Shown: positions 25,781-38,125, counted from the stretch's first letter. The stretch: 64,000 nt of DNA from Sphingobacteriaceae bacterium (GCA_947480015.1 CANKBS010000010.1:45413-109412), one strand, 5' to 3'. Program-made: numbers and translations. Notes: generated by a model not told the origin, from the sequence alone.

Positions 25781-28700
25781 TTGGCTGCAAGTACAAAAAT
25801 TCAAAAACGAGTTAATTTCTCGTCGAATAAATTCCCGATCGAATATCCGGATTTCTTAGATATTCAGGTAAAATCCTTCCAGGATTTTTTCCAGTTAGAA
25901 ACAACACCGGAAAACCGTAAAAAAGAAGGCTTATTCCGTGTGTTTGCCGAAAACTTTCCTATCTCCGATGCGCGAAATAATTTCGTGTTGGAATTTAAGG
26001 ATTATTACATTGACCCGCCACGTTACGCTCTGGATGAGTGTATCGAACGTGGTTTAACTTATTCTGTACCACTAAAGGCTAAATTATACCTTTACTGTAC
26101 CGACCCTGAACATGAAGATTTTGAGCCAATCATGCAGGACGTTTATTTGGGAACCATTCCTTACATGACGCCTAAAGGTTCATTTATTATAAACGGTGCT
26201 GAACGTGTGATTGTGTCACAACTCCACCGTTCTCCAGGTGTGTTTTTCGGCCAAAGCCGTCACGCCAATGGCACCAAATTATATTCTGCCCGTGTTATTC
26301 CTTTTAAAGGAAGCTGGATAGAATTTGCTACTGACATTAACAATGTTATGTACGCTTATATTGACCGTAAGAAAAAATTACCGGTTACCACCTTATTACG
26401 TGCTATCGGTTTTGAAAGCGACAAACAAATTTTAGAAATTTTTGGATTAGCCGACGAAGTAAAAGTTAGCAAGGCCGGTTTAAAACGTGAGGTTGGTCGT
26501 AGATTAGCTGCGCGCGTGCTTAAAACCTGGTTGGAAGATTTCGTAGATGAAGATACCGGAGAAGTTGTTTCTATTGAACGTAACGAGGTTATTTTAGACC
26601 GCGAAACTATTTTAGATGAAGACCATATTGATCTGATTGCTGATGCCGGAGTTAAATCCATCATTTTGCACAAACAAGATGTGAATACAGCTGATTTCGC
26701 TATTATTTATAACACCTTACAAAAAGATTCAACCAACTCTGAAAAAGAAGCGATTGAATTTATTTACCGTTTATTACGTAACGCTGAACCACCTGATGAA
26801 GAGACGGCTCGTGGCGTAATTGACAAATTATTTTTCTCTGACAAACGTTACGATTTAGGTGAAGTTGGTCGTTACCGTATCAACAAAAAGTTGGGATTAA
26901 ACATTCCGCCTGAGATTCGTGTATTGACCAAAGAGGACATGATCCTCATCATTAAATATCTGATCGAGTTAATTAACTCAAAAACAGATGTGGATGATAT
27001 CGATCACTTGTCAAACCGTCGTGTGCGTACTGTTGGTGAGCAATTATTCTCACAATTTGGTGTTGGTTTAGCTCGTATGGCGCGTACCATTCGTGAACGT
27101 ATGAACGTACGTGATAACGAGGTGTTCACGCCTACCGATTTAATCAATGCGAAAACATTAAGTTCTGTTATTAACTCTTTCTTTGGAACCAACCAGTTAT
27201 CGCAGTTCATGGATCAAACCAATCCATTATCAGAAATTACGCACAAGCGTCGTTTATCGGCACTCGGGCCAGGTGGTTTAAGTCGTGAGCGTGCAGGTTT
27301 TGAGGTACGTGACGTTCACTACACACACTATGGTCGTTTGTGTACCATTGAAACACCAGAAGGACCAAACATTGGTTTGATTTCATCGCTTTGTGTATAC
27401 GCTAAAGTAAATAAATTAGGATTTATTGAAACCCCTTACCGTACTGTAACCGGTGGTAAGTTAGATTCAAACAAACCTATTATTTATTTAACTGCTGAAG
27501 AAGAAGATCAAAAAAACATTGCTCAGGCAAACGTTGATTTGGATGACAAAGGTAATATCACTACTAAAAAAGTTACGGCTCGTTACGAAGGTGACTTCCC
27601 TATCTTAGAACCGGATAAAGTGCATTTGATGGACATTGCTCCAAATCAAATTGCCTCTATTGCGGCTTCTTTGATTCCTTTCTTAGAGCATGATGATGCT
27701 AACCGTGCCTTAATGGGTTCGAACATGCAACGTCAAGCGGTTCCATTGTTACGTCCACAGGCGCCAATTGTTGGTACCGGTATTGAAGCCCGCGTGGCAG
27801 AAGATTCCCGAGTATTAATTAATGCTGAAGGGGAAGGTGTTGTTGAATACGTAGATGCACAATCTATTACCATTCGCTACAACCGTAATGAGGAAGAAAA
27901 ATTAGTGAGTTTTGAAGGTGATGTTAAATCATACAAATTAACCAAGTTCCAAAAAACCAACCAAAGTACTTGTATCAACTTAAAACCTATCGTTAAAAAA
28001 GGCGATAAAGTTCAAAGAGGCCAAGTGTTATGTGAAGGTTATGCTACACAAGACGGTGAATTAGCTTTGGGTCGTAACTTAAAAGTGGCTTTCATGCCAT
28101 GGAAAGGTTACAACTTTGAGGATGCAATCGTTATTAATGAGAAAATTGTTCGTGAAGATATCTTCACTTCAATTCACATTGATGAGTATACGTTGGAAGT
28201 CCGCGACACTAAACGTGGAATGGAAGAGTTAACTCCGGATATTCCTAACGTAAGTGAAGATGCCACAAAAGACCTCGATGAAAAAGGGATCATTCGTATT
28301 GGTGCTGAAGTAAAAGAAGGTGATATTTTAATCGGAAAAATCACTCCAAAAGGAGAGACAGATCCTTCACCGGAAGAAAAATTATTACGTGCAATTTTCG
28401 GTGATAAAGCCGGTGATGTGAAAGATGCTTCATTACGTGTATCTCCATCCATTAAAGGTGTTATCGTTGACAAAAAATTATTCTCACGTGTAATTAAAGA
28501 TAAAAAAGCAAAAGCTGAAGAGAAACCTTTGGTTGAGAAATTAGACACCGACCATGAAAAAAATAATTACAACTTAAAATTAAAATTAGTTGACAAATTA
28601 TTTGTACTGGTTAATGGTCGTACCTCACAAGGTGTTACTAATATTTTAGGAGAAGAAGTCGTGCCACGCGGCACTAAGTTCACTCAAAAATTATTAGAGC

Positions 28701-29593
28701 GTATCGATTACAGCGAGGTGAATCCAAGCAACTGGACCACCGACAAAGAAAAAAACGAACAAATTGAACGTTTGTTACATAACTTCTTAATTCAGTTTAA
28801 CGATTATTTAGGAAAATACAAACGTGAGAAGTTCCAGATTACTGTTGGTGATGAATTACCAAACGGAATTGTTCAGTTAGCTAAAGTTTATATTGCGCAA
28901 AAACGTAAATTAAAAGTTGGTGATAAAATGGCGGGGCGCCACGGTAACAAAGGTATCGTAGCCCGTATCGTTAAAGAGGAAGATATGCCGTTCTTAGAAG
29001 ACGGGACACCGGTTGATATTGTTTTAAATCCATTAGGTGTGCCATCGCGTATGAACCTTGGTCAGATTTATGAAACTGTGTTAGCTTGGGCCGGCGATAA
29101 ATTAGGTTTAAAATTCTCAACACCAATTTTTGATGGTGCTACCCTTGATCAAATTGACGAGTACACCAAAAAAGCAGGATTACCGCAGTTTGGCCGTACG
29201 TATTTATACGATGGTGGAACCGGTGAGCGTTTTGACCAACCAGCAACAGTAGGTATCATTTACATGTTAAAATTAGGACACATGGTAGATGATAAGATGC
29301 ATGCCCGTTCAATCGGACCATATTCATTAATTACACAACAACCATTGGGTGGTAAAGCTCAATTTGGTGGTCAGCGTTTTGGTGAGATGGAAGTTTGGGC
29401 TCTGGAAGCATACGGTGCTGCAAACGTGTTACAGGAATTATTGACAGTTAAGTCGGATGATGTTACAGGCCGTGCAAAAGCTTATGAAGCAATTGTAAAA
29501 GGTGAGAACATCCCTACTCCGGGCATCCCTGAGTCGTTCAACGTATTGTTGCACGAATTAAGAGGTCTGGCGCTTGATATAACAATGGATTAA
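25781..29593 (+). CDS. rpoB: DNA-directed RNA polymerase subunit beta
   Basis: Core polymerase subunit of 1270 residues. Conserved blocks include [20 protein letters not shown] (the rifampicin pocket, with the susceptible-type Asp, His and Ser residues intact), [11 protein letters not shown], and [12 protein letters not shown]. The start is a TTG at 25781: an in-frame TAA lies at 25772-25774, the next internal Met is about 100 residues in, and homology begins at once ([18 protein letters not shown]). A weak TTG start plus an upstream attenuator both fit tuned expression. Confidence 0.98.
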   Translation: MAASTKIQKRVNFSSNKFPIEYPDFLDIQVKSFQDFFQLETTPENRKKEGLFRVFAENFPISDARNNFVLEFKDYYIDPPRYALDECIERGLTYSVPLKAKLYLYCTDPEHEDFEPIMQDVYLGTIPYMTPKGSFIINGAERVIVSQLHRSPGVFFGQSRHANGTKLYSARVIPFKGSWIEFATDINNVMYAYIDRKKKLPVTTLLRAIGFESDKQILEIFGLADEVKVSKAGLKREVGRRLAARVLKTWLEDFVDEDTGEVVSIERNEVILDRETILDEDHIDLIADAGVKSIILHKQDVNTADFAIIYNTLQKDSTNSEKEAIEFIYRLLRNAEPPDEETARGVIDKLFFSDKRYDLGEVGRYRINKKLGLNIPPEIRVLTKEDMILIIKYLIELINSKTDVDDIDHLSNRRVRTVGEQLFSQFGVGLARMARTIRERMNVRDNEVFTPTDLINAKTLSSVINSFFGTNQLSQFMDQTNPLSEITHKRRLSALGPGGLSRERAGFEVRDVHYTHYGRLCTIETPEGPNIGLISSLCVYAKVNKLGFIETPYRTVTGGKLDSNKPIIYLTAEEEDQKNIAQANVDLDDKGNITTKKVTARYEGDFPILEPDKVHLMDIAPNQIASIAASLIPFLEHDDANRALMGSNMQRQAVPLLRPQAPIVGTGIEARVAEDSRVLINAEGEGVVEYVDAQSITIRYNRNEEEKLVSFEGDVKSYKLTKFQKTNQSTCINLKPIVKKGDKVQRGQVLCEGYATQDGELALGRNLKVAFMPWKGYNFEDAIVINEKIVREDIFTSIHIDEYTLEVRDTKRGMEELTPDIPNVSEDATKDLDEKGIIRIGAEVKEGDILIGKITPKGETDPSPEEKLLRAIFGDKAGDVKDASLRVSPSIKGVIVDKKLFSRVIKDKKAKAEEKPLVEKLDTDHEKNNYNLKLKLVDKLFVLVNGRTSQGVTNILGEEVVPRGTKFTQKLLERIDYSEVNPSNWTTDKEKNEQIERLLHNFLIQFNDYLGKYKREKFQITVGDELPNGIVQLAKVYIAQKRKLKVGDKMAGRHGNKGIVARIVKEEDMPFLEDGTPVDIVLNPLGVPSRMNLGQIYETVLAWAGDKLGLKFSTPIFDGATLDQIDEYTKKAGLPQFGRTYLYDGGTGERFDQPATVGIIYMLKLGHMVDDKMHARSIGPYSLITQQPLGGKAQFGGQRFGEMEVWALEAYGAANVLQELLTVKSDDVTGRAKAYEAIVKGENIPTPGIPESFNVLLHELRGLALDITMD

Positions 29594-29599
29594 TTAATT

Positions 29600-29708
29600 G
29601 ACGATTAACGAATTTACAATTGACGGTTGAAAAATCTGAAATTGTAAATTCAAGTTCGTTAACAAATTGAAATTGTAAATTGTAAATAAAAAATTGTAAA
29701 TAAATAAC
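29600..29708. repeat. AT-rich repeat spacer between rpoB and rpoC
   Basis: The 115-nt spacer is built of variants of AATTGTAAATT / AATTTACAATT and GTTAACGA / CGATTAACG in both orientations. Inverted copies can form a long stem. It ends just before the rpoC ATG. Confidence 0.55.
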
Positions 29709-32700
29709 ATGGCGTTAAGAAGAGATAATAAACAAAAATCAAATTTTTCGAGAATCACCATCAGTTTAGCTTCTCCGGAAACTATTCTGCGTCGCTCTAG
29801 CGGTGAGGTCTTAAAACCTGAAACCATTAATTACCGGACTTACAAACCTGAAAGAGACGGTTTGTTCTGCGAACGTATTTTTGGCCCGGTTAAGGATTAT
29901 GAGTGTCATTGCGGTAAATACAAACGTATTCGTTACAAAGGAATTGTTTGTGACCGTTGTGGTGTTGAAGTAACAGAAAAGAAAGTACGTCGTGAACGTA
30001 TGGGTCACATCAATCTAGTTGTGCCTGTTGCTCACATTTGGTATTTCCGTTCGTTACCAAATAAAATTGGTTACTTATTAGGATTACCTGCAAAAAAATT
30101 AGATATGATTATTTACTACGAACGTTATGTAGTAATTAATGCAGGTGCTGCTGGCGAAAATGGTATTAGCTATTTGGATTTCTTAACGGAAGAAGAATAC
30201 TTAAACATTGTTGACACTTTACCAAAAGAAAACGCTTTGTTGGATGATGCCGATCCAAATAAATTCATCGCTAAAATGGGTGCTGAATCTATTGCTGATT
30301 TGTTATCACGTTTAAATTTAGATGAATTATCATACGATCTTCGTCACAAAGCAAATACAGAAACTTCACAACAACGTAAAAACGAAGCTTTAAAACGTTT
30401 ACAAGTTATTGAAGCATTCCGTCAGGCTAACCAAAATGTGGTTAACAAACCTGAGTGGATGATCGTTAAAGTGGTTCCGGTTATTCCGCCTGAATTACGT
30501 CCGTTGGTGCCATTGGATGGTGGCCGTTTTGCTACTTCCGATTTAAATGATTTATACCGTCGTGTTATTATTCGTAATAACCGTTTAAAGCGTTTAATTG
30601 AAATTAAGGCTCCTGATGTGATTTTACGTAACGAAAAACGTATGTTACAAGAGTCGGTAGATTCGTTATTCGATAACTCACGTAAATCAAATGCCGTAAA
30701 AACCGACAGCAACCGTCCTTTAAAATCATTATCTGATTCATTAAAAGGTAAACAAGGTCGTTTCCGTCAGAATTTACTAGGTAAACGTGTTGACTACTCT
30801 GCCCGTTCGGTAATTGTTGTTGGGCCTGAATTAAAATTACACGAGTGTGGATTGCCAAAAGAAATGGCAGCTGAATTATTTAAACCGTTTATCATTCGTA
30901 AAATGATTGAGCGTGGGATTGTAAAAACAGTAAAATCCGCCAAAAAAATTGTAGATAAAAAAGAACCAATTGTTTGGGATATTTTAGAAAACGCTTTAAA
31001 AGGACATCCGGTTATGTTAAACCGTGCCCCAACATTGCATAGACTCGGTATTCAGGCTTTCCAACCAAAATTAATTGAAGGAAAAGCCATTCAGTTACAC
31101 CCATTGGTTTGTACAGCGTTCAACGCCGATTTCGACGGTGATCAAATGGCGGTTCACGTTCCATTGGGACATGCCGCAATTTTAGAAGCTCAAATCTTAA
31201 TGCTTGCTTCTCATAATATTCTTAACCCATCTAACGGTGCACCGGTAGCGGTACCATCTCAGGATATGGTGTTGGGTCTGTATTATCTGACCAAGTCGAA
31301 AAAGAATTTACCAAATGATGTGGTAAAAGGAGAAGGTAAAATTTTCTATAGTGCCGATGAAGTAGTGATTGCTGTTAACGAAAAAGCAGTTGACGTTCAC
31401 GCACAAATTAAAATTAAAATTACCAATGCACTTGAAGGTGATAAATTAGTTACTAAACTAATTGATACCACTGCCGGTCGTGTGTTATTCAACATTGTTG
31501 TGCCACATGAAGTTGGTTACATTAACGAATTATTAACCAAAAAATCATTGCGTGATATTATTGGAAGTATCGTTAAGAAAACCGGTATGGCTAAAACCGC
31601 TAAATTCTTAGATGATATTAAAGAATTAGGTTTCCGTACAGCATTTAAAGGTGGTTTATCGTTTAACTTAGGTGATATTCAAACACCAGCTGAAAAATTA
31701 CAGATCATTGCTGAAGCACAAGTTCAGGTAGATGAGGTGATCAGTAATTACAACATGGGTTTCATTACGAATAACGAGCGTTACAACCAAATCATTGACA
31801 TCTGGACGCACACGAACTCTAAAGTAACCAAAAAGGTACTTGACAGTTTGAGTACAGACCGTCAGGGTTTCAATCCGGTATTTATGATGTTGGATTCAGG
31901 TGCCCGTGGTAGTAAGGAACAAATTAAACAGTTGAGCGGTATGCGTGGTTTAATGGCTAAGCCTCAAAAAGCAGGTGATACCACTACTTCCATCATTGAA
32001 AATCCTGTATTATCGAATTTCCGTGAAGGTTTATCCATTTTAGAATACTTTATTTCAACCCACGGTGCCCGTAAAGGTTTAGCGGATACGGCGTTAAAAA
32101 CGGCTGATGCCGGTTACTTAACCCGTCGTTTAGTTGACGTGGCGCAAGACGTTATTATTAATGAGCAAGATTGTGGAACCCTTCGTGGTTTAAGCATGTC
32201 GGCACTTAAAAACAATGATGATGTGGTTGAAGCATTATACGATCGTATTTTAGGCCGTACAACAGTAAGTGATATTTACCATCCAACCAGTGGCGATTTA
32301 ATCGTGGCAGGCGGAGAAGTCATTACTGAAGATATTGCTGTATTAATTGATAAATCACCAATTGAAACAGTTGATATCCGTTCGGTATTAACCTGCGAAT
32401 CACGTTCGGGTGTTTGTGCGAAATGTTATGGCCGTAACTTATCTAACGGGCGATTAGTTCAGTTAGGTGAAGCAGTAGGTGTAATTGCTGCACAATCTAT
32501 TGGTGAGCCGGGTACACAGTTAACGCTCCGTACTTTTCACGTGGGTGGTACAGCGTCAAATACTGCAGCTTCCAGCTCATTAATTGCGAAACATGATGGT
32601 ATACTTGAAATTGATGAATTACGTACGGTAGAACGTTTTAATGCTGAAGGTGTTAAAGCTAACGTAGTAATTGGTCGTTCAACTGAAATGCGTATCGTTG

Positions 32701-34007
32701 ATACCAATACCGGAATTACTTTAACAACAGGTAATGTACCATACGGTTCAAGCTTGTATGTGAAGCCGGGTGCTAAGGTTAAAAAAGGTGAGATGATTTG
32801 CGACTGGGATCCTTACAACGCGGTTATCGTTTCTGAATTTGGTGGGCATGTTGAATTTGAGCATATCAAAGAAAACGTAACCTTCCGCGAAGAAAGCGAT
32901 GAGCAAACCGGCTTCCGTGAAAAAGTAATTATTGAAAGTAGAGATAAAACCATGAGTCCATTGATTCGTATCGTGGATAAAAAAGGTGAGTCTCTTAAAA
33001 CTTATAACATTCCGGTTAGCGCTCACATTATTGTGAACGAATCGGCGAAAATTGAACCGGGACAAGTGTTGGTAAAAATCCCTCGCGTTACAGGTAAAAC
33101 CGGAGATATTACGGGTGGTTTACCACGTGTTACCGAGTTATTTGAAGCACGTAATCCAAGTAATCCTGCTGTTGTTTCTGAAATTGACGGTATTGTTACG
33201 TTTGGTAAAATTAAACGTGGTAATCGTGAAGTAGTGGTTGAAGCTAAAACAGGCGAACAACGTCGTTATTTAGTGAACTTAAGTAAACATATTTTGGTTC
33301 AGGAAAATGACTTCGTAAAAGCCGGTGACGCTTTATCTGATGGTGCTGTAAGTCCTGGTGACATATTAGCTATTAAAGGGCCAACCGCTGTTCAAGAATA
33401 TTTAGTGAATGAAATTCAGGAAGTATACCGTTTACAAGGTCAGAAACTGAATGACAAACACTTCGAAACCATTGTGCGTCAAATGATGCGTAAGGTTGAG
33501 ATCGTTGATCCGGGTGATACCATGTTCTTAGAACAACAACTGATTAATAAAGGAGATTTCATGACTCAAAATGATGAAATTTTCGGTAAAAAAGTTGTGA
33601 TTGAACCGGGTGATAGCTCAGAGTTGAAACGTGGTCAAATTATTACTGCTCGTAGATTGCGTGATGAGAATTCGGTATTGAGACGTAAGGACAAAAAATT
33701 AATTGAAGCCAGAGATGCTGTTCCTGCAACAGCAAATCCAATTCTTCAAGGTATCACACGTGCCTCGTTACAAACCAATAGCTGGATCTCCGCTGCATCC
33801 TTCCAAGAAACAACCAAGGTATTAAACGAAGCCGCAGTAAACGGAAAAGTTGATACCTTGTTAGGATTAAAAGAAAACGTAATTGTTGGACATTTAATTC
33901 CTGCAGGAACCGGTTTACGTCAATACGAAAAACTGGTAGTTGGAAGCAAAGAAGAATACGAACGCTTAATGGCCAGTAAAGAAGAAGTTAGCGAAGAAGC
34001 TTTGTAA
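29709..34007 (+). CDS. rpoC: DNA-directed RNA polymerase subunit beta'
   Basis: Catalytic core subunit of 1432 residues. The zinc-binding cysteines [20 protein letters not shown] lie near 68-85. The active-site NADFDGDQM has the Mg-binding aspartates at 474, 476 and 478. The second zinc site is [13 protein letters not shown] near 897-909. The bridge-helix and trigger-loop region [16 protein letters not shown] is present. Ends with an acidic tail. A REP-like element and a strong terminator follow. Confidence 0.99.
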   Translation: MALRRDNKQKSNFSRITISLASPETILRRSSGEVLKPETINYRTYKPERDGLFCERIFGPVKDYECHCGKYKRIRYKGIVCDRCGVEVTEKKVRRERMGHINLVVPVAHIWYFRSLPNKIGYLLGLPAKKLDMIIYYERYVVINAGAAGENGISYLDFLTEEEYLNIVDTLPKENALLDDADPNKFIAKMGAESIADLLSRLNLDELSYDLRHKANTETSQQRKNEALKRLQVIEAFRQANQNVVNKPEWMIVKVVPVIPPELRPLVPLDGGRFATSDLNDLYRRVIIRNNRLKRLIEIKAPDVILRNEKRMLQESVDSLFDNSRKSNAVKTDSNRPLKSLSDSLKGKQGRFRQNLLGKRVDYSARSVIVVGPELKLHECGLPKEMAAELFKPFIIRKMIERGIVKTVKSAKKIVDKKEPIVWDILENALKGHPVMLNRAPTLHRLGIQAFQPKLIEGKAIQLHPLVCTAFNADFDGDQMAVHVPLGHAAILEAQILMLASHNILNPSNGAPVAVPSQDMVLGLYYLTKSKKNLPNDVVKGEGKIFYSADEVVIAVNEKAVDVHAQIKIKITNALEGDKLVTKLIDTTAGRVLFNIVVPHEVGYINELLTKKSLRDIIGSIVKKTGMAKTAKFLDDIKELGFRTAFKGGLSFNLGDIQTPAEKLQIIAEAQVQVDEVISNYNMGFITNNERYNQIIDIWTHTNSKVTKKVLDSLSTDRQGFNPVFMMLDSGARGSKEQIKQLSGMRGLMAKPQKAGDTTTSIIENPVLSNFREGLSILEYFISTHGARKGLADTALKTADAGYLTRRLVDVAQDVIINEQDCGTLRGLSMSALKNNDDVVEALYDRILGRTTVSDIYHPTSGDLIVAGGEVITEDIAVLIDKSPIETVDIRSVLTCESRSGVCAKCYGRNLSNGRLVQLGEAVGVIAAQSIGEPGTQLTLRTFHVGGTASNTAASSSLIAKHDGILEIDELRTVERFNAEGVKANVVIGRSTEMRIVDTNTGITLTTGNVPYGSSLYVKPGAKVKKGEMICDWDPYNAVIVSEFGGHVEFEHIKENVTFREESDEQTGFREKVIIESRDKTMSPLIRIVDKKGESLKTYNIPVSAHIIVNESAKIEPGQVLVKIPRVTGKTGDITGGLPRVTELFEARNPSNPAVVSEIDGIVTFGKIKRGNREVVVEAKTGEQRRYLVNLSKHILVQENDFVKAGDALSDGAVSPGDILAIKGPTAVQEYLVNEIQEVYRLQGQKLNDKHFETIVRQMMRKVEIVDPGDTMFLEQQLINKGDFMTQNDEIFGKKVVIEPGDSSELKRGQIITARRLRDENSVLRRKDKKLIEARDAVPATANPILQGITRASLQTNSWISAASFQETTKVLNEAAVNGKVDTLLGLKENVIVGHLIPAGTGLRQYEKLVVGSKEEYERLMASKEEVSEEAL

Positions 34008-34013
34008 TCAATC

Positions 34014-34053
34014 TGTGGCTTCGACTGCGCTCAGTGCATCGCACTCAGCCACG
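34014..34053. repeat. REP-like hairpin element after rpoC
   Basis: GTGGCT (34015-34020) pairs with AGCCAC (34047-34052), enclosing TTCGACTGCGCTCAG and an inner AGTGC/GCACT stem. It shares the TTCGACnnnGCTCAG core with 23264-23284 and 51171-51317. Confidence 0.65.
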
Positions 34054-34070
34054 ATAGTAAAATAAATTTA

Positions 34071-34101
34071 AAAACCCCGTCAGAAATGTCGGGGTTTTTT
34101 G
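34071..34101 (+). terminator. Terminator of the rpoBC operon
   Basis: AAAACCCCG (34071-34079) pairs with CGGGGTTTT (34090-34098) over a 10-nt loop, followed by further Ts. It would also serve the convergent gene ending at 34258. The 150 nt between hold no gene that I can support. Confidence 0.9.
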
Positions 34102-34257
34102 TTTAGTGTATTTTCAACAGGACTCGGAGTTAAAGAGACCAGAGAGGAAATGTCAGGTTCGTGATGTGCTATTTCGCTATAGGTGATAAAGGGCGAATAA
34201 ATTTGATACTGCGTTTCAGTGGTAACTGACCAATAGTAATTACGACTAAAACTCTGC

Positions 34258-34863
34258 TTACTTGACATTCAATTTCAAAAAACTTTCACCTTGCAAAAAA
34301 CCTTCCAGTTTATCGCCAATCTGAACCTGCCCTACTCCTTCGGGTGTTCCGGTATAAATAAGATCACCTACTTTTAGGGTGATAAACTGCGACACATAAG
34401 CGATTATTTTATCAAAACTAAAGATCAAATCTTTTGAATTACCTTTTTGTTTGGTTTGCCCATTAATCTTCAATTCAAAGGCGATGTTGTTTAATTGAAG
34501 TTTATCTTTGGAAATAAATTTTCCAATGGGAGCACTGTTATCAAAGGCTTTGGATTTTTCCCAGGGCAGACCTTTTTCTTTGGCTTTCGATTGCAGATCA
34601 CGTGCAGTAAAATCTATGCCTAAACCAATTTCCTCATAATATTTGTGCGCAAATTGTTCTTGAATGTGTTTGCCGGCTTTACTTATTTTAATCACCAATT
34701 CTATTTCATGATGCAGATCTTTAGTGAAATCAGGCAAATAAAAATCCTCCTCTTTTAATAAAGATGTATCGGGTTTCATAAAAAAAACGGGTTCAGTTGG
34801 AATTTCGTTTTTCAGTTCTTTGGCGTGTTCGGCGTAATTACGACCTATACATATTATTTTCAT
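34258..34863 (-). CDS. Fumarylacetoacetate hydrolase (FAH) family protein
   Basis: Small FAH-fold hydrolase or decarboxylase of 201 residues, of the YcgM/FAHD1 type, which act as acylpyruvate hydrolase or oxaloacetate decarboxylase. IICIGRNYAEHAKEL is the usual N-terminus, HHEIELVIKI supplies the metal-binding acidic residues, and GLGIDFTARDLQSKAKEKGLPW and TGTPEGVG follow. The ATG at 34863 is preferred to one at 34893 because family members begin MKIICIGRNY. It diverges from lhgO. Confidence 0.9.
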   Translation of the reverse strand: MKIICIGRNYAEHAKELKNEIPTEPVFFMKPDTSLLKEEDFYLPDFTKDLHHEIELVIKISKAGKHIQEQFAHKYYEEIGLGIDFTARDLQSKAKEKGLPWEKSKAFDNSAPIGKFISKDKLQLNNIAFELKINGQTKQKGNSKDLIFSFDKIIAYVSQFITLKVGDLIYTGTPEGVGQVQIGDKLEGFLQGESFLKLNVK

Positions 34864-34894
34864 GGTTTTATTTTGAAATTCGGAGCGCTTCATC

Positions 34895-34922
34895 CGATAA
34901 CCATCGGACTCCGCTCAGCGGC
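34895..34922. repeat. REP-like fragment between FAH gene and lhgO
   Basis: CCGATAACCATCGG followed by ACTCCGCTCAGCGG: two short inverted repeats containing the GACTCCGCTCAG variant of the core seen elsewhere in the window. Confidence 0.5.
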
Positions 34923-34963
34923 CTTTTAAGGGATAAATATAAAGTAAATTCCACATTATTTGG

Positions 34964-34971
34964 TACATTTG
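34964..34971 (+). promoter_or_regulatory. -7 box upstream of lhgO
   Basis: TACATTTG, an exact TAnnTTTG, lies 11 nt before the lhgO ATG. No TTTG at the right -33 distance. Confidence 0.5.
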
Positions 34972-34982
34972 TTCTCGCATTT

Positions 34983-36200
34983 ATGGAAAATAATTTTGAT
35001 ATAATCATCGTAGGTGGGGGCATAGTAGGTCTTGCTACTGCATACAAACTCACTTTGCAACATCCTAACAAAAAAATACTGGTTTTAGAAAAAGAAAAAG
35101 AAGTGGCAGTGCATCAAACCGGACATAATAGCGGCGTTATTCATAGTGGCATTTATTATAAGCCCGGTTCTTATAAGGCCCGCAATTGTGTAGAAGGAAG
35201 ACGTGAGTTGGTGAAATTTGCCAAGGATTATCACATTCCGCATGATATTTGCGGAAAAATAATTGTTGCCACCGAAGAAAGTGAATTAACACACATGAAT
35301 AAAGTTTATAACAATGGTATAGCCAATGGTGTGGAGGATATTCAACTAATTGATGCCAAAGGTATCAAAGAAATAGAACCTTATTGTGAAGGCATTTCGG
35401 GTCTTTGGGTGGGATGCACCGGTATTATTGATTATACTGATGTCGCTAAAAAATATGTGGAGTTAATTCATGCTAAAAACAATGGTAGCAAAGTACTTAC
35501 TTCTCAAAAAGTAATTGGTTTTGAAAAACAGAATGAGTCAACCACCGTCATAACAGAAAGTTCAAAATTTATCGGTAATTATATTATCAGTACTTCTGGC
35601 TTGCAGGCCGACAGGATCACCAAAAAAGAAGGTGCCAAAACCGATTCGGCTATTGTTGGTTTCAGAGGCGACTATTACGATCTCACCGAAAAAGGATTAA
35701 GTAAGGTTAAAAATTTAATTTACCCGGTACCGAATCCAAAATTTCCTTTTTTGGGCGTTCACTTTACACGTATGATCAAAGGTGGCACGGAATGCGGTCC
35801 AAACGCTGTTTTTGTGTTTGACAGAGAGGGTTATAGTAAAACTTCCTTCAATTTAAAAGATACAGCTGAAGCTTTCACTTATGGAGGAACCTGGAAATTT
35901 TTTGGTAAACATTGGCGTTTTGGGATGGATGAGTACAGAGGTGCTTTTAGCAAAACCTATTTTTTAAATCGTTTACGCAAATTGATTCCAAGTTTGCAAA
36001 TGGAGGACATCGTGTCTTCGCGTTGCGGAATAAGAGCCATGGCCTTGGGTCCGGAAGGTGAAATGCTGGATGATTTTAAAATTGAAAAACATGGTAATGC
36101 CATGCATGTGATTAATAGTCCTAGCCCCGCTGCAACAGCAAGCTTGGCTTATGGTAATGAAATAGCCTTAATGGCTACCGAATACTTTAATTTAAAATAA
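34983..36200 (+). CDS. lhgO: L-2-hydroxyglutarate oxidase
   Basis: FAD-dependent DAO-family enzyme that oxidises L-2-hydroxyglutarate to 2-oxoglutarate. The 405-residue protein starts with the dinucleotide loop IIIVGGGIVGLATA (about 7-20). It has HQTGHNSGVIHSGIYYKPGS near 45-64, which is characteristic of LhgO/YgaF, and the C-terminal FAD contact region INSPSPAATASLAYG. The frame is open further upstream, but the ATG at 34983 fits the family start and the -7 box 11 nt before it. Confidence 0.92.
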   Translation: MENNFDIIIVGGGIVGLATAYKLTLQHPNKKILVLEKEKEVAVHQTGHNSGVIHSGIYYKPGSYKARNCVEGRRELVKFAKDYHIPHDICGKIIVATEESELTHMNKVYNNGIANGVEDIQLIDAKGIKEIEPYCEGISGLWVGCTGIIDYTDVAKKYVELIHAKNNGSKVLTSQKVIGFEKQNESTTVITESSKFIGNYIISTSGLQADRITKKEGAKTDSAIVGFRGDYYDLTEKGLSKVKNLIYPVPNPKFPFLGVHFTRMIKGGTECGPNAVFVFDREGYSKTSFNLKDTAEAFTYGGTWKFFGKHWRFGMDEYRGAFSKTYFLNRLRKLIPSLQMEDIVSSRCGIRAMALGPEGEMLDDFKIEKHGNAMHVINSPSPAATASLAYGNEIALMATEYFNLK

Positions 36201-36253
36201 AATTAATTTACGTATTGGTTCGAAACAGCGTTTTCGTTTAAAAAATAAATAAG

Positions 36254-37138
36254 ATGAGCAATAAAAATTTAAGAGGAACAGGCGTTGCCATAGTAACACC
36301 ATTCGATAAAAAAGGTCAGGTTGATACCAAAGCTTTAAGCAATTTAGTAAAACATTTACACGATGGTAAAGTAGATTATCTGGTGGTATTGGGTACTACT
36401 GGCGAAAGCGTAACGCTTACTAAGGAAGAAAAAAAAATCGTGATCGATACCGTTATAAAAGCCAATCATAACAAACTACCATTGGTTTTAGGCATTGGGG
36501 GGAATAATACGCAGGAAGTCATTGAAACGATTCAACATACCGATCTGAAACATTTTGAAGCCATTTTGTCGGTGGCTCCTTATTATAACAAACCCAATCA
36601 GGAAGGTTATTACCAGCATTACAAAGCTGTTTCAAAGGCAACAAAAAAAAACATCATTCTTTATAACGTACCCGGCAGAACCGGCAGTAATGTGACTTGG
36701 GAAACACAGGTTCGAATTGCCAAAGATTTTAAGAACATTGTGGCGACTAAGGAAGCCAGCGGTAATATGGAACAGATCATGAAGGTGATCAAAAATAAAC
36801 CAAAAGGGTTTATGGTTATTAGTGGTGATGATAATTTAACGCTGCCAATAATTGCAGCCGGTGGCGACGGGGTGATTTCGGTAGTGGCTAATGCATTTCC
36901 AAATGACTACAGTGAAATGGTGCGTTTATCCTTAAAACATAAATTTACTGAAGCTCAAAAATTGCATTACGGTTTGGTTGACATTACTGATCAGTTATTT
37001 GCCGATGGAAATCCCGGTGGCATAAAATACGCCTTGAGTTTATTGAAAATTTGTGATACCTATGTGCGCTTACCTTTGTGTGAGCCTAATGAGAAGGTGA
37101 AACAAACGCTGACTCATTTAATCAAACAGTATAAATAA
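36254..37138 (+). CDS. dapA: 4-hydroxy-tetrahydrodipicolinate synthase
   Basis: Class I aldolase condensing pyruvate and aspartate semialdehyde, the first committed step of lysine/diaminopimelate synthesis. The 294-residue protein has GTTGES (substrate carboxylate binding) near 48, the catalytic Tyr137 in LYNVPGRTG, and the Schiff-base Lys166 in VATKEASG. It is isolated from other dap genes. Diaminopimelate is also the substrate context of Mpl at 60.9 kb. Confidence 0.95.
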   Translation: MSNKNLRGTGVAIVTPFDKKGQVDTKALSNLVKHLHDGKVDYLVVLGTTGESVTLTKEEKKIVIDTVIKANHNKLPLVLGIGGNNTQEVIETIQHTDLKHFEAILSVAPYYNKPNQEGYYQHYKAVSKATKKNIILYNVPGRTGSNVTWETQVRIAKDFKNIVATKEASGNMEQIMKVIKNKPKGFMVISGDDNLTLPIIAAGGDGVISVVANAFPNDYSEMVRLSLKHKFTEAQKLHYGLVDITDQLFADGNPGGIKYALSLLKICDTYVRLPLCEPNEKVKQTLTHLIKQYK

Positions 37139-37171
37139 ACAACAATCCGATTTATTCTAATAAATTCAGGT

Positions 37172-38125
37172 ATGCGGTATTTTAAAGTCCTTGCTCTTTG
37201 TATCCTTTTTAATTTTCAACTAGAGGCTCAATCGCGTAAACCAATAGTTTTTAGGATGCAGGAAAAACGAGTGACTAAACAAATTCACCACTACCTGCGT
37301 TATGACACCTTGCTTAAAACAAGCAAGGCTGTAATGCATTTAAATTATTCGAATGAGACCGGCAAACCTTATCTGCTCCTGCTTCATGGCATGGGGGTAG
37401 ATGCAAAGACCAACTGGTATAAACAAATTGCTGATTTATCAAGGTATTACAATTTGATAATGCCTGACCTCATTTATTTTGGACAAAGCAGTACTAACGA
37501 GGCCAATTACTCGGTTGAATTTCAGGCCGAACAAATTCATGAGGCCATTGACCTATTAAAAATTTCATCAAAGCTAAATGTCATGGGCTTTAGTTACGGG
37601 GGCTTAACGGCAGCCATGTACAACCAACTTTACGATAAGGATGTTTTGAAATTAATTATTATAGATGGCCCTGTCAAGTTTTATTCGACTCACATGGCCG
37701 ATAGTATGGCCTTGCTGGCAAGCGTAGGGAGCATGAGTAATATCATCATTCCTCAAACGACACACGAATTTAAGGCTATGGAAAAGGCAGTCATTTCAAA
37801 ACGTATGCACATAAGCAATCGTTTCAAAAAACGAATTATAGCGCATTATTTTATGCCAACGCTAAGCACACGTCAGTTGCAAATTTATTATCTCACGGCA
37901 CATGAAGAAACTTACACTAATTACACATATCATTTAGACGAAACCCCTACTCTGCTTATCTGGGGTGCACACGATGGGGTGGTATCACCTGCAGTTGGCG
38001 AAGCTTTACATAAGGCTTATCCAAAAACCACGCAACTGCTTATTTTCCCCAAAGCCAAACACGATGTGCATTTTAGAGAAACAAAAAAGCTTAACAAAAC
38101 GGTTGTTAATTTTTTGAATAAATAA
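37172..38125 (+). CDS. Exported alpha/beta hydrolase
   Basis: A 317-residue alpha/beta-hydrolase-fold protein with a likely signal peptide (FKVLALCILFNFQLEAQS). The oxyanion strand LLLLHGMG is near 66, the nucleophile elbow GFSYGG near 140, the acid in WGAHDGVV, and the catalytic His in AKHDVHF near the end, so the triad is complete. Substrate unknown; an esterase or lipase is plausible. It starts 33 nt after dapA on the same strand. Confidence 0.85.
   Translation: MRYFKVLALCILFNFQLEAQSRKPIVFRMQEKRVTKQIHHYLRYDTLLKTSKAVMHLNYSNETGKPYLLLLHGMGVDAKTNWYKQIADLSRYYNLIMPDLIYFGQSSTNEANYSVEFQAEQIHEAIDLLKISSKLNVMGFSYGGLTAAMYNQLYDKDVLKLIIIDGPVKFYSTHMADSMALLASVGSMSNIIIPQTTHEFKAMEKAVISKRMHISNRFKKRIIAHYFMPTLSTRQLQIYYLTAHEETYTNYTYHLDETPTLLIWGAHDGVVSPAVGEALHKAYPKTTQLLIFPKAKHDVHFRETKKLNKTVVNFLNK

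Noticed and set aside
29594..30008. Minus-strand ORFs over the rpoB-rpoC junction
   Set aside because: They arise from repeat spacer and antisense rpoC sequence, with low-complexity composition.
34080..34268. Minus-strand ORF of 62 codons between rpoC and the FAH gene
   Set aside because: It runs through the rpoC terminator, overlaps the FAH gene end, and has no recognisable domain.
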